A stretch of DNA of 64,000 nt from Oryzias latipes. Lineage: Eukaryota > Chordata > Actinopteri > Beloniformes > Adrianichthyidae. The translations under genes and the position numbers were made by a program. Under the pieces are notes generated by a model. That model made no database searches, was not told where the DNA came from, and saw nothing but the letters and a program-made list of their open reading frames with translations. Numbering within the stretch: position 1 is the first letter of the stretch; the number at the start of each line of letters is the position of its first letter. Location: assembly GCF_002234675.1 (NCBI RefSeq), contig NC_019876.2:24618729-24682728 (forward strand). The letters are read 5' to 3'. Positions 33,199 to 44,860 of the stretch are shown one piece after another.

Positions 33199-34788
33199 CA
33201 CTGACCCAAAATATAAATGCACTACTTTTGTTATTGCTCCCATTTTTTATGGTATGAACTCAAAGATGTGAAACATTTTCCACATACACAAAATAACCAG
33301 TTCTCTGAACTATTGTTCACAAATCTGTCTAAATCTGTGATAGTGAGCACTTCTCCTTTGCCAAGACAATCCATCCCACCTCGCAGGTGTGCCATATCAA
33401 GATGCTGATTAGACAGCATGATTATTGCACAAGAAAACGCCACTCTGAAATCCTCAGTTTTGTCAGGGGACTCAGACAACCAGTCAGTATCTGGTGTGAC
33501 CACCATTTACCTCATGAAGTGAGGTATCTCCTTCGCATAGAGTTGATCAGGTTGTCTATTGTGGCCTGTGGAATGTTGGTCCACTCTTCTTCAATGGCTG
33601 TGCGAAGTTGCTGGATATTGGCAGGAACTGGAACACGCTGTCATATACGCCGATCCAGAGCATCCCACACATGCTCAATGGGTGACATGTCCGGTGAGTA
33701 TGCTGGCCATGCAAGAACTAGGATGTTTTCAGCGTCCAATAATTGTGCACAGATGCTTGCAAGATGGGGCCGTGCATTATCAGGCTGCAACATGAGGTGA
33801 TGATGTTGGATGTACGGCAAACCAATGGGCCCCAGGATCTCGTCACGGTATCTCTGTGCATTCAAAATGCCATCAATGAAATGCACCTGTGTTCTTTGCC
33901 CATAACAGATGCCTGCCCATACCATAACCCTACCACCACGATGGACTACTCGATCCACAACATTGACATCAAAAAACCGCTCACCCACACGACGCCACAC
34001 ACACTGTCTGCCATCTGCCCTGAACAGTGTAAAAAACCGGGATTCATCCGTGAAGAGAACACCTCTTCAACGTGCCAGACTCCATCGAATGTGAGCATTT
34101 GCCCGCTCAAGTCGGTTACGACGACGAACTGGAGTGAGGTCATGACCTCGATGAGGACGACGAGCATGCAGATGAGCTTCCCTGAGACGGTTTCTGACAG
34201 TTTGTGCAGAAATTCTGTGGTTATGCAAACAGATTGTTTCAGCAGCTGTCCGAGTGGCTGGTCTCAGACGATCTTGGAGGTGGACATGCTGGATGTGGAG
34301 GTCTTGGGCTGGTGTGGTTACACGTGGTCTGCGGTTGTGAGGCCGGTTGGATGTGCTGCCAAATTCTCGGAAACTCTCGGCTTATGGTGGAGAAATGGAC
34401 ATTCAATTCCCTAGCAACAGCTCTGGTGGACATTCCTGCTATGAGCATGCCAGTTACACGCTCCCTCAAAACTTACGACATCTGTGGCATTGTGCTGTGT
34501 GATACAACTGAAGATTTCAGAGTGGCCTTTTCTTGTGGCCAGTCTAAGGCTCACCTGTGCAATAATCATGCTGTCTAATCAGCATCTTGATATGGCACAC
34601 CTGCGAGGTGGGATGGATTGTCTTGGCAAAGGAGAAGTGCTCACTATCACAGATTTAGACAGATTTGTGAACAATAGTTCAGAGAACTGGTTATTTTGTG
34701 TATGTGGAAAATGTTTCACATCTTTGAGTTCATACCATAAAAAATGGGAGCAATAACAAAAGTGTTGCGTTTATATTTTTGGTCAGTG
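33199..34788 (-). mobile_element. Tc1-like transposon, 1590 bp, with long inverted repeats
   Basis: Ends CACTGACC...GGTCAGTG with TA duplications at 33197-33198 and 34789-34790. Inverted repeats extend about 220 bp or more (33199-33430 with 34560-34788); a ~20-bp piece present in the right arm is missing from the left. The minus strand encodes a Tc1 transposase with internal stops. Confidence 0.9.
33513..34469 (-). pseudogene. Tc1-like transposase, broken
   Basis: Minus-strand pieces 34239-34469 (MRERVTGMLIAGMSTRAVAR, the helix-turn-helix) and 33641-34000 (VGERFFDVNVVDRVVHRGG, VMVWAGICYG, LQPDNARPHLASICAQLL, LAWPAYSPDMSPIEHVWDAL) match the DD34E transposase: QPDNARPH holds the second Asp and SPDMSPIEHVWD the Glu. 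After DRRI a TGA replaces an expected CGA (33640), then the frame continues to RRRYLTS and a stop near 33513. The middle part is frameshifted. Not functional, though the ends are well kept. Confidence 0.8.
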
Positions 34789-34790
34789 TA

Positions 34791-35470
34791 GTTGTGGGAC
34801 TGTGACAATGCATGAACACTGAAGCCTTTTGCAGATGTTTGTGCGGTTTCTAAAGATTAGGTTGCGGTCGTGAGGCCGTAACTTGGATGTTGAATTACTG
34901 AATGCGACGTCTCCATGCTTCCTTTGTGCGAAGCGGGTTGCGGCGACGCAAAACGGCTCGAGCTGGACGTTGCTCACGGGGCGGTTGCTCATGCTCGGGC
35001 CCGCTAAGTGCTACTTGTAGCTTTAATTTACCTATTCTTTCAAAGCGCAAATATACTGATGCTACTCAGTGTAGTTTTGAATTTACTTAAACCAACGTGT
35101 AACACTCTTAAACATGCTTTAATTAATTTGAATAGCTAATTATACATTTGAATATAAAAAATTCAATTGTGCATTTCATGAATGACTAATAATTTCAACT
35201 GCGTTTATGAATACATGAGGTCAATTAAACTTTGTTATTTAGTGGTTTATATTTTTTGTCATTTCTTTGTATAATCATGTTTTGTACCTTCATTATTGTA
35301 GACATCTAGGCAATAAATACAATATTTTTGACTCTAAAGGGTTATAAACTATTGAAAAGATTTTTTGAAAGAAAATTAGTACTGCTTATTCAGAGATTTA
35401 AACATGTAATGTAGTGTCTTTGAAAAAGTTGAATGAGCACCAAAGCTTACAGACTAGCCAAACAGTAACT
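34791..35470. other. No recognised gene; local GC-rich patch
   Basis: 34900-35010 is CpG-containing, with a 69-codon minus ORF (34783-34992) of unknown nature. The remainder is AT-rich. Confidence 0.3.
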
Positions 35471-35480
35471 GATTAAGACC

Positions 35481-35604
35481 TTTTAACACACACCCAGCAG
35501 TCAAATCAGAATCGACTATTCATCCGGACCACGGTATAGAATGCCTTATACCTTGGTCTGGGTGAATAATTGATTCTGAATGGCTGCTGGGTGTGTGTTA
35601 AAAA
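35481..35604. repeat. Large imperfect inverted repeat (arms about 57 bp)
   Basis: TTTTAACACACACCCAGCAG opens the left arm and its complement closes the right arm at 35604; arms 35481-35537 and 35547-35604 pair with few mismatches around a ~9-base centre. It looks like a foldback or MITE-type element. Confidence 0.75.
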
Positions 35605-35821
35605 GTGATAACCGCACGCCCAAAAAAGAAGTTCCGATGACCTATCTTAAATCTTCTGTATCAATGCGCCGGCTTCTTTAAAAGAACCTTTAGCTTCATC
35701 ATCTGAACAAAAACAAGCAATAAGAGGTGACCTTTCTCTCTGAACTGATTCTTCATTCAACCTATCGGGACGATCAGCATAATCTATATCGCTTTATGTC
35801 GCCAAATCTTGACTTCAGCGC

Positions 35822-35935
35822 CGCCTTGTCACGTTACCATGACAAGGCGCAGCACCACGTAACAAATAATCCGCTTCGCGTCGGATGGTTCAGGCTTCCA
35901 TGCTGTGCGTTAAAAAGTGATAATGACAGACTCGA
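35822..35935. repeat. Palindrome plus GTTAAAAAGTGATAAT motif
   Basis: CGCCTTGTCA and its exact complement flank 8 bases at 35822-35849. The following CCGCTTCGCGTCGGATGG, GTTCAGGCTTCC and GCGTTAAAAAGTGATAATG recur at 44775-44835 (inverted). GTTAAAAAGTGATAA also follows the foldback repeat at 35598. A dispersed motif set of unknown origin. Confidence 0.6.
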
Positions 35936-36049
35936 CACAGCAGTAAACCAACGTACATAGTGGTCTGCAAGTATTCTAAAGCAGTACATGAATGATTTGG
36001 GTCTCTGCCATGCTTGGCGCTCATGTCCCCCAAACACTAAGGGGTTCAC

Positions 36050-37340
36050 CTTTTTCTCTCCAGTTCACCACTCACACTCCCGTTTAGACTATTTATAAGT
36101 CAGTAAATCTCTTTTAAAAGAAATTAAGTTCCAACATTCATCCAATCATTATCAGTGATTACGCACCAGTTTCTGTAAATATTTTTAGGGAAATATCCAC
36201 GCCATCAGGTACAACTTGGAGGTTTAATGCGTCTCTGCACTGAAAAAAAAGGCAAAACCTTGATTGTAGAATTGATGCAATAGTATTATGTAACTTAGAT
36301 ACAAAACAAAGGAATTGTGTCAAACGTTAGTATTTTGTTAAACCTACAAAATTTACTGAGAAAAACACCAACATGTTTTCAATGTGTTGATTGAACTCAG
36401 ATGCTTCATGTAACACCAACATTAAACAGTCAATCCTACAATTGTCCCGCTTTTGGCGCTAAGAATTGTGGGAAGAAGACAGGCAGAAAGCGGCAAAACA
36501 GAACAGCAACAAGTGGTAAGTACCAATTTTCTTAGGTAATGTAATTTTAGATGTGTGGAGAAAAATGATATAATTTAAAAACAAATATATTCACGGCTTA
36601 AGTGTAATTCAAAAGCGTAATATTTTTTTTTTATCAGGACAAAAACATTTGGCCGTCCTGGGGTGGCTATTCTGACGGTTGTCCGGTGCACTCCATTTTC
36701 TGAAATCGTTGCCCCCTTCAGGGATTGACCGTTTCAGCGCCGGTGTTGTGCGTTTTATAGGCAGGCCCGCTCACACAGAGAGACTGTCAAAAGGGTAAGA
36801 GAGAGTCGTGCGCGACAGAGGTTAGTCATAGCCCATATTACGGATTTGAGCTGCTGTCTCGGCGGAAAGAATGGGATCTGTGAATGCGCATGCCGCGGAA
36901 GTGCACGCGCGCCTGGTCCTTTCTCCGAGATCGCAGCAGAAAGGTAGTGGATACGCAAACCGCCACCGAGCGACTGCCGTCAAGCCAGCCGTCATTCGGA
37001 ACTGCGGTGTCAAATGAGCCGCTCCTTAATTTTCACTGCTCTCGCATTCTCAGCTTTACGGTAACAGAGCAACAACGGCTGAAGTCCGGTTTTCAGAAGA
37101 ATAGTGAAAAGTTAAATGAATGTTTGGAGAAAAAATACACTAGCTACTCTTATCAAATAATAACATAAAAAATTTTAATAAAAAGGCTAGGATAAGATTG
37201 GGTGTTAATAAGCATACTCCCAACCATATAGCCCATTCATTTATGTTAATAGTAAATATTATTTAAGTTTTCACATATGGTTTAATCAGAATCAGTACAG
37301 ACACTTCATAATGAAATATAAAAATGTAGAGTTGATCTAA
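36050..37340 (+). other. Promoter/first-exon-like patches, no ORF
   Basis: 36440-36512 (GGCGCTAAGAATTGTGGGAA onward) ends in a good donor GTAAGT, like a non-coding first exon. 36660-37020 is CpG-richer and may be an unmethylated patch. No linked coding exon found. Confidence 0.25.
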
Positions 37341-37349
37341 ATGTCAATA

Positions 37350-37575
37350 CTGTCTGAGATTTGTCACAACATAGCATCTTATGAGAGAGGTGCAATGTTT
37401 GAGACACCATAGTTGAAGTATTTGCCATAATCCAGGCCATCAGCTCCTCCTATTCTCTTCAAGACTATGTTGACTACACATACTGATATTTCCAGACACT
37501 TTTACTGTAGAAATTTTGAGTTATTCATGTTTGAAATCCCAAATATTTGACATTTTGACAAAGTCCAGTCGTCCA
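37350..37575 (-). repeat. Dispersed satellite-like monomer, reverse orientation
   Basis: Contains CTATGTTGACTACACATACT and TTCCAGACACTTTTACTGTAG, the complement of units at 52328-52728 and 53466-53560. Confidence 0.6.
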
Positions 37576-37589
37576 ATTTTGCCTTCCTG

Positions 37590-37815
37590 TTTTTAAAAAT
37601 CCAGAGGAATCATTTGTTATGCATTAAATAATTATTCATGGAGGTATTTATCACAATTTCTATGTACATTTTAATACTTCAAAAAAACATTATAGACCAC
37701 ATCAAACAGAAACAACAAACACAAAGTGTTTCAAATTATTTTAATCACGATTTATTTTCTGTCCAATGGTAAAATGTAATAGATTGTAACTTCAAGTAAA
37801 ACATACAATAGATAT
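37590..37815 (+). repeat. Repeat unit shared with 42650-42890
   Basis: Words AAAATCC-GAGGAATCA, GAGGTATTTAT, ACATTATAGACCACA, CTGTCCAA-GGTA and ACATACAA occur in the same order and spacing in both places. At this site an LTR (37816) follows. Confidence 0.65.
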
Positions 37816-38290
37816 TGTCATGGTGCCTCTGGCAGCTCTTCTCCCCTTCCCCTTTATGCTCCTCTCCTGACTAGAACCAGCTGTGACCACTCACATCATT
37901 AGCATCCGGACCTTCTTTAGGAGTTCCAGTTCCAGCATTCATCGCCAGTTTGTTGCCCCTGATGGTGCATAACCTGGTCACTAAGTTATCCATAGCTCAT
38001 GAGTTTATGCTCTTGTCTAACCTCGTCTTACGACTCGGCTTCAGGACTTCTTAACCACGAGTGGTCACCTGAGTCTCCCGACTTCCTGAGCCGAAGTTTC
38101 TTACAGAATTTCAAGAATCATCCCGTCACGCCTCAAGCCATTGGTCAATCTCCAGCCATGCCACGAACCATTACTTACGTCCAGTCACGCCACGAGCCAC
38201 TATTCAGCTTCCTGCCTCACCACGACTCCAAGCCAGGCTGGATCAAAATAAACCTTACTACTTACCTCACTTACACCCCACTCTGAGTTT
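37816..38290 (+). mobile_element. Partial LTR related to 31991-32557
   Basis: Begins TGTCATGGTGCCTCTG and shares CCCCTGATGGTG and CCACGAGTGGTC with the solo LTR, here on plus. An AATAAA near 38250 may be its polyadenylation signal. The CCATGACA end is missing, so the right side is truncated or decayed. Confidence 0.6.
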
Positions 38291-40080
38291 ACAAATGCTA
38301 AATTGCTGACTACTACACATGTGTGCAATAACTGAATTCTGTGCATTAAGCGGGTCTCTATGCAATAACACAATATTTATTATGCTGCGCTCATGGCAAC
38401 TCAACTCATTCCATTCTATTGTGTTCGTACATATTTAATGTTCAATTGTTTCTGTACATATTGTACATTTTTGTTTAGAGACATAAGTTACAGTATTTTT
38501 ATTTTGTATTTTATTTTAATTTTATTTATCTTCACCACTCCAAGGCTGCTGCAATTTAATTGTATCACCATGTACAATGAAAATAAAAGGATTCTGATAC
38601 CAAAATATTTTACATTTTCACAAGTACGGAGGGTCTTTTTCTGACATAGATTTAAGGTTTTGCCCTACAAGGATCTTTGTATCTTCGTGCCCATGGGCAC
38701 GAAGTGGGGTTGTTCAATTTACAAATACTAAGCATGTTTGTTTAATATGAACAAATTATGTTTACCTTCGAAACATAATATAATCTTGAAAATCACACAT
38801 AATGTCTTGCTGTGTTACTTTTATATATTTAAATCATGTTGACAAAACATGAAATAGTTATGCTTGATCCTTTGCCCCTTAATTTTGGATAAGTAAACCC
38901 CATCGGTGAAGAAGCATTCCAGGAGGAGAAACTTTGCAGTCAGCCATTTTAGAGAAGCTGCAAGCACCTGCTGGCTGGAGGAGCTTAAAAAAGGTAAATG
39001 AATTTAATCTAACAAATTGATTTAAGGAAATGAAAGGCGTTCATTTATCATTACTGTTATTTTTTCACGGGGAAGAGCTTTGTAATCCACTTTTGTCGTA
39101 GTTATCAAAGTTAAGGCTCTGCGCGCCACTTTTGTCGCTGGCGGCCGCAGCCCTCGGACGGCAGGTAGGGGGAGGTGAGCGCGGTAAATTCTTTCACGTC
39201 GAAGACAGATTCAGCGGTAAACACGGTGATTTCAAACGATGTGCGGGGAAGAGTGGCGAGTAGTTATGCCGTAGGAATTCGCTTTTGACAAAGGGGCAGT
39301 GGGCGCTCGTGGGCACGGCGGTTTATTTTTTCCCACAGGCGAAAAACTTTGCCATGGGGATTCATCGTCACTAAGTGGATTTCTTTTTGCTAAATTCTGC
39401 GTTGAGACCGAAATTGAAGGAAAATGTGAGAAGCTATCATTACTATTGTCATTATTTACTTTTTCCATACCGTTCCACCATGAGCTAGTTTAAGGACGGC
39501 ATTATTTGACCAGCAAACAGCACCGCACTTCTGTCTCAGTCAGCTGTCAATCATTCTCCGTGCGCGTCTCGTGCACAGAATGCGTTCGGTTTGTCCAGTT
39601 TACATAGATCTTTGGTTTCAATCAGAGCTTTGTTTTCATTCTATGATGCTGAACATATTTTTCTATGGAGATTTTAGAGAGTTTAAAATGGAGTGAAAAT
39701 ATTTATGTCCTTTTGGAACAAGTGTATAATGTGTAGTAAAAAGTTTACAGCCTTAGTTATAATAATGTCTGTAATACTACTTGAGATTCCCCCTATTTGA
39801 TAAATTAATATGGGAATCCTTTATGGGTGGGGGGATTAGCTACTCCCGATCTGCTAGTTTAGTTTTGCAGTTTCCATCTCAAAATTCGCGGGTTCTCATT
39901 AAGCGTGGTTTGAATCCTGTGGTGGGAGGGGGGTGTCAAATGTTCTTTCTGGTCTAATTTCTTCAGAATATTTTTGCAGCTATTGATTTCAAACCAATGC
40001 ATGTTTAGTTAGTAAAATTATACAACAAAGCTGTGGAAGTGTCACTATATTTATTTCCTGATTAATTTACAGAGCTCATC
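38291..40080. other. No gene; CpG-containing and AT-rich patches
   Basis: A short palindrome TCGTGCCCATGGGCACGA sits near 38675. 38880-38992 ends in a plausible donor (AAAAAAGGTAAAT), like an untranslated exon. 39110-39260 is GC-rich. Short ORFs here lack recognisable motifs. Confidence 0.3.
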
Positions 40081-40082
40081 AC

Positions 40083-41832
40083 ACAACACTTCCAACTGCT
40101 CCTCCCTGATCATGCTGGGGTCCATGCTCCAGTCTTCACTGAGTCAGGTGGGTCACCATGCATTTACCATATATTATTGGAATTATTGTCTCCTGGATTG
40201 TCATAGAATCGTGAGGTAATCAAGATTGCCAGCCCTACTCTTTACACACACCTTTTATGCAGAAAGATACATACATAATAAATAATTCAATTTTTTTTAT
40301 TTTTATAGCCCAAAATCACAACAACAGTCGTCTCGATGGGCATGAGACCGGGCATGAGACCGGGCTTCCCCCAAAACGCGCTCCAGTTATCCACAAAACC
40401 AACGCCGTTTTCTGGGCACCATCTAGAAAGCCAGCGGTTAAATGATGAAAAGCGCGTGTACATTTCATCACTGACTAAGTTCGGCAGGGGACCAGAGAAA
40501 ATTACAGTGTGGGACATCGTCTCAGCCAGTTTACACACCGAAGTTACGTTTAACTTAACCACCTCTGACTGTCTCCGTCGGGCATCATTACCGCCTGCGT
40601 GAATCACGACTCGACAGAACCTGGACTTACTCTGAGCTAACATCCTAGGTTCCCCTCGATGTCACCAACTCTGGCCCCCGGATAACACCTAACTGTAGCC
40701 GCTGGGAGCTCCACGTTTCTAACTTCAGAAGAGCCTATAACCAGAGTTGAGTGTTCAGCGGGTGTGTCGCAGAGGGGGGAGAACCTATTACTAACGTGGA
40801 GTCTCGGGTGCTCTAAGTTTTTGCGTTTAGCACTATGTTTCCTCCCAGCCGGTACAAACCCTGACTGTCTCCCGGCTATTGGGAGGGCGCTGGGGTGCTA
40901 ACTAAGTTAGCTTCCACTGTGCGGAGCCGCGCTTCTAACTGCTCCAGCCTGGCCTCCAAGTCTAACACAAGACTACACTTAACACACCTACCGCTATCTT
41001 CACTAAAGGAGGCAGGGTCATCACTAAACATATGGCACATGGGGCTGGAGAGAGGAGGAGAGGCGGAAGGAGTGGTGGCCATGCTAGGTTCTAAGCTAAG
41101 GCTAGCGGTGTATAGGTAAAGAGAAGTGGTCTATTTAGCAAAATGAGAAAGTGAACAGCAAGCAGTTTAACAGTGGTGAATTCGCTAATAAAAGGTACTA
41201 GATGTGAATAATAACCCAGATAACCCTTAGAGTAAGCAATAGTAGTCAGGCCAATGCCAAACAAGAGGACAGCAGTCACACACGACTAGCACTGGGAATA
41301 GCTCACCCGGAAATGACGTCACAGGAAACAGGCGTGCTATAATGAAATTGATGGTTAATCAGTTATCCCACTACCTCTGTTAACATGACACTAAGGATAT
41401 AATGATTTTGTTAACCCAGTAACTATAACATTTATTAATGAGCCAAGGGTAAGAATTGTATTTTTCTGAAGTTTGCATGTGAATTTAAAATTTGTTGACT
41501 CTTTGTATTTCAGACTGCTGACCTTCTCGCCAACATAAGCAAGTTCAGGGGTTTATTCAAAGTACAGGTGAGTTGTGTAATCCAGACGTTTTAACTAAAC
41601 TTCAAATGTAAACTGTGCACACAAATATCTTCTGTGTTCTTTAGAATGAAGACCATGCAGCAATCCAGGAGGCAATCTAGGACACCACGGTGGGAATTTC
41701 CCTCCTAATGGAAAGTGGCGAGGAAGAGGACATTCTCATGGTCCACATCTCCCAGGCTGTGGTGGTCGACCCACCAAGTGTCAGAGTTGTAGTTGCCAAG
41801 GCTTTTTTGGCCTTATTTACAGCACAAATCTG
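40083..41832 (+). pseudogene. Three exon-like segments, SAMD3-like tail, with stop
   Basis: Exons ~40083-40147 (donor gtgggt), 41516-41569 (acceptor TTTCAG, donor gtgagt; TADLLANISKFRGLFKVQ) and from 41646 (acceptor TTTAG; NEDHAAIQEAI, stop, DTTVGISLLMESGEEEDILM, then VHISQAVVVDPPSVRVVV). The third resembles the TTVGI...V...LLFGL part of SAMD3-like proteins (compare 56080-56285) but loosely. A TAG interrupts it. The first intron contains the L2-C insertion. Function unknown; a decayed family member is the best reading. Confidence 0.4.
40305..41324 (-). mobile_element. Internally deleted L2 derivative (L2-C)
   Basis: On minus it starts at the same 5' base as L2-A (CTGTGACGTCATTTCC), carries the 5' UTR and most of ORF1 (with small deletions), then after GGTCTCATG jumps straight to CCCATCGAGACGACTG and GATTTTGGGCTATA, the last ~60 bases of the L2 3' UTR, and ends in an A-rich tail. 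ORF2 is absent. GCATGAGACCGG is repeated at the junction. It interrupts the intron of the segment at 40083-41832. Confidence 0.85.
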
Positions 41833-42423
41833 ATTACCATCCTCATCTCAGAAACACCTTTGAGGTAATCCAAAGAAAAACTGTAATAGAGTTGCAGGGC
41901 AAAGTTGTGTCTAAGGTTTCAGGCTCTTTTAATAAAAATGACCTTTAAAAAGTTTTTCCTGAGAAGGGATTCCAGCTGTTTGCTTTGGCTCTGTTATCTT
42001 CTGTTTAATAAAAATAGCAAGCCCAATTTATATTGATTTGTACTTTTTGCTACAGTGTAAACCTATTTTTCAAGTTTAGATAATAAGAAAGTTAAATCTG
42101 AAATTTGTGTTCAGTGTCATATGTTCATTGGACTGTAATAATGCACAAGAAAGTATTTGCTTTAAATAATAATCTGCAATTGCAATTTTATTTTTCAATT
42201 TAAATTTTATTAAAATAATTTATAAATTAAAATGAACTATGTAGGTAATTTCAAAAAAATAATAGTTTTGCTAAATTTTTATTGTCTTAAATTTTTGAAA
42301 ATATTATGGTAAATGACCTAATGAAATCTTGTTTGTTTCTGTAAAAGTATTAGGTGCAGAAACAAAGATGCATTCATTATGGTAGAACATGATTTTATTA
42401 TGTGCAATAATTATATTGGTTCA

Positions 42424-42670
42424 ACATGATTTTTTTGCGCGCAACCGATGTCCATGATTTTTTTATGTCAATCCAACAGATCTTTATTTTCAGTGCAGTA
42501 TGTCACAGCATGAAGGATCCTCGTCGTCTGCTAGTAGGTCTTTTTAGGCCTCTACTTGTGCCCTGTCATCCTTGGTCCCACATAGCAATGGATTTCATTA
42601 GTCCTTTTTCCAGAAGTAAAAAAAATCCATTCTCCAAGTTAGTCCATGCTATTTCCCTTCATGTTTTGAA
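42424..42670 (+). pseudogene. Gypsy-type integrase fragment
   Basis: Plus frame reads PRRLLVGLFRPLLVPCHPW, then SHIAMDFISPFSRSKKN and KLVHAISL, matching the Gypsy integrase region PxGLLxPLPVPxRPWSHIAMDF with its catalytic Asp. A deletion follows the first Asp. No other gag-pol parts nearby. Confidence 0.6.
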
Positions 42671-42890
42671 AAATCCTGAGGAATCAGTTTTTTTTACAGC
42701 CATATTAAACAGTTATTTCTGAGGTATTTATCCTAATATTGTATGGACATTTGAATACTTCCAATAAACATTATAGACCACAACAAACAGAAATTGCAAA
42801 CAAAGATTTTTTTTTTAATAATGACTTTTGCTCTGTCCAAAGGTATAATGTAAAAGAGTGTAACTAAAAGTAAGACATACAAATAAATGT
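42650..42890 (+). repeat. Repeat unit shared with 37590-37815
   Basis: Second copy of the paired segment; it begins inside the Gypsy integrase remnant (LKNPEES in both copies), suggesting that both derive from one retroelement. Confidence 0.6.
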
Positions 42891-44745
42891 AAAAAAGATT
42901 ACAATATTTTTTATTTCACTATAAACAAGATTAGAATTACACAATTTTCAAATTATACAATACAACAAAAATATTTACAATTTTTTTTTGGCAGTCTACA
43001 TACACAAACTGCATTTCCTGTCTCCAATTTTTACATTGTCTATCTACTTGAAGGACTCAGACATGAACTATGCCTAGAGCAATCTACTGTTCATCTAAAA
43101 AATTGTATTCATATCTCAAAATGGAAAAGAATAAGCACTAATTTCATTATATTTTAAAAATAAAAACATTTTCAAGAAAATAATATTAATACTTTAAAAT
43201 ATACGTATGGCAAGGGTGCAAGTCAACTAGAAATATAAAAAAAAAAAAAAATGTTGGACCTCTCTTTACAAATATGTTTGCGTGTGAGTCTGATTGCCCG
43301 TTTGGTAATTTGTTTTCAAATAAAGTTCCGAAAAGTTTTCCAGGCAGTTTTACTTGAATCCATTACCGGTTTTCAAAATAAGTTTTAAACAAATAAACAC
43401 GTCTGCAATAAATTTCCGGTTTTCAAAATAAGTCTAAAATAAACGAACACGTCTGAAACCAATTTCCTTTTTTCAAAATAATAATAAATTGAAAACAGTC
43501 ATAATAGATGTGTGTATATATATATTGCTATGTTAATAAATGATAAATTTATAATGAAAAAGAGCTTTCACAGCATTGAAACTGTCTTAAGACTTTATTA
43601 TGTGTTTAATGTAAAACTCTTACTTTTATGTTTAATTGCATCATGTTGTAGGTCTTCATCACAGAGTAGTTCAGCATCACTCAGCGGTTCACAGATTGAC
43701 ATGATTGATTTTTTCCCGGCGACTATAGTGGTTTTATTATTTTTGAAGCTTACAGTACACCGGATTTTATTCCACACTCCATTTTTTAACATCCAAACGG
43801 AAGTTTGGAATTTCACACGGTACAGGACTTTTGGCTTTTATTGGAATTGTTAAAGTCCGAAAAACGCATCCAATCTGCGAATTCAAAGTTAGCCACAACA
43901 CGGTGTTTCTTCCAAAATGGCTTCGATGCCACGAAAGCGAGGCTAATTTTTTGGTTTGCAAAGATGTTGTTAAAAATGTTATTCAATTAAAAAGTAATCA
44001 CATAAATTTGTATTTAGCATTGTGAAATAGCCTATAACGATCTGTTTATTAATTATAAAAGTCTTGGAAGGATTTAACACGAGGAGCCTAGCCTGAAGTA
44101 ATCATGAATTGCTATTAAATACCTTTTTTAATTATAATTGACTGTGTTTTCAACGGTCTGTGCAAAAGCATTGATTAAATTAAAACTATGTCATCTGTGA
44201 CGTTATCAGCATACGCAATTGCGGATTATTTCATAAGGCTGTGATGAAGAAATGTCTTTCGTCAACCATTTAAAGTGTAAAAAATGTAATGCCCATTTAA
44301 GACATTTAAGAGAAAAAACGATCAAATTCTGTGTTGAATACAAACAATAAATTTATATTAATCTTTTTATTTTTAAATTTGTTTCTGCCTTATTCCGTTT
44401 AGAGTATATTCCTTCTCAACATTTGGAAAGGTAAGTTTCCTTTATCCTTGAAACTTTATAACTGTGTCAGTAAATGTGTTACATTAGTAGTGTTACATGT
44501 TACATGTTAACAATAGTAATTTCTAATAAAAACTTACTCAAAGTTATATATTTTTTTCTTAATTTGAAGTCCAGAACAATTTCGATAACATCTGAGGAAA
44601 TTGTTCGAGCCACCGAATGTCTCAAAGCCTCCACTGAGGGAACTAACTTTGGGACAACATTTTGAAAAAAAGCGATCCAAATTGAAAAAAATTGATGAAT
44701 AAAACTGGTTAATATTTATTTCTTTTGTAAATGACTATGGTATAA
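42891..44745. other. AT-rich, no assigned gene
   Basis: Three near repeats of TTTCCGGTTTTCAAAATAAG lie at 43365-43485. A 72-codon minus ORF at 43598-43816 (VWMLKNGVWNKIRCTVSFKN) and a plus patch at 44570-44665 (ISITSEEIVRATECLKASTE) look coding-like, but I do not recognise them. Confidence 0.3.
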
Positions 44746-44860
44746 GTGGGTTAATGGCCGAAAAAGTGTGCAATATGACTTTTTAACGCACGGTGTGGAA
44801 GCCTGAACCGTCCTCCGCTTCGCGTTGGAGGGTTGCTTCCGCGAAGTGCGGAATCACAAA
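44746..44860 (-). repeat. Dispersed motif at left edge of Ulp1-PHD copy A
   Basis: GTTAATGGCCGAAAAAGTG and GACTTTTTAACGCAC followed by GAAGCCTGAACC and CCGCTTCGCG are the complement of the 35870-35920 motif. The first part is the complement of CACTTTATCGGCCATTAAC at 58777-58795. Confidence 0.6.
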
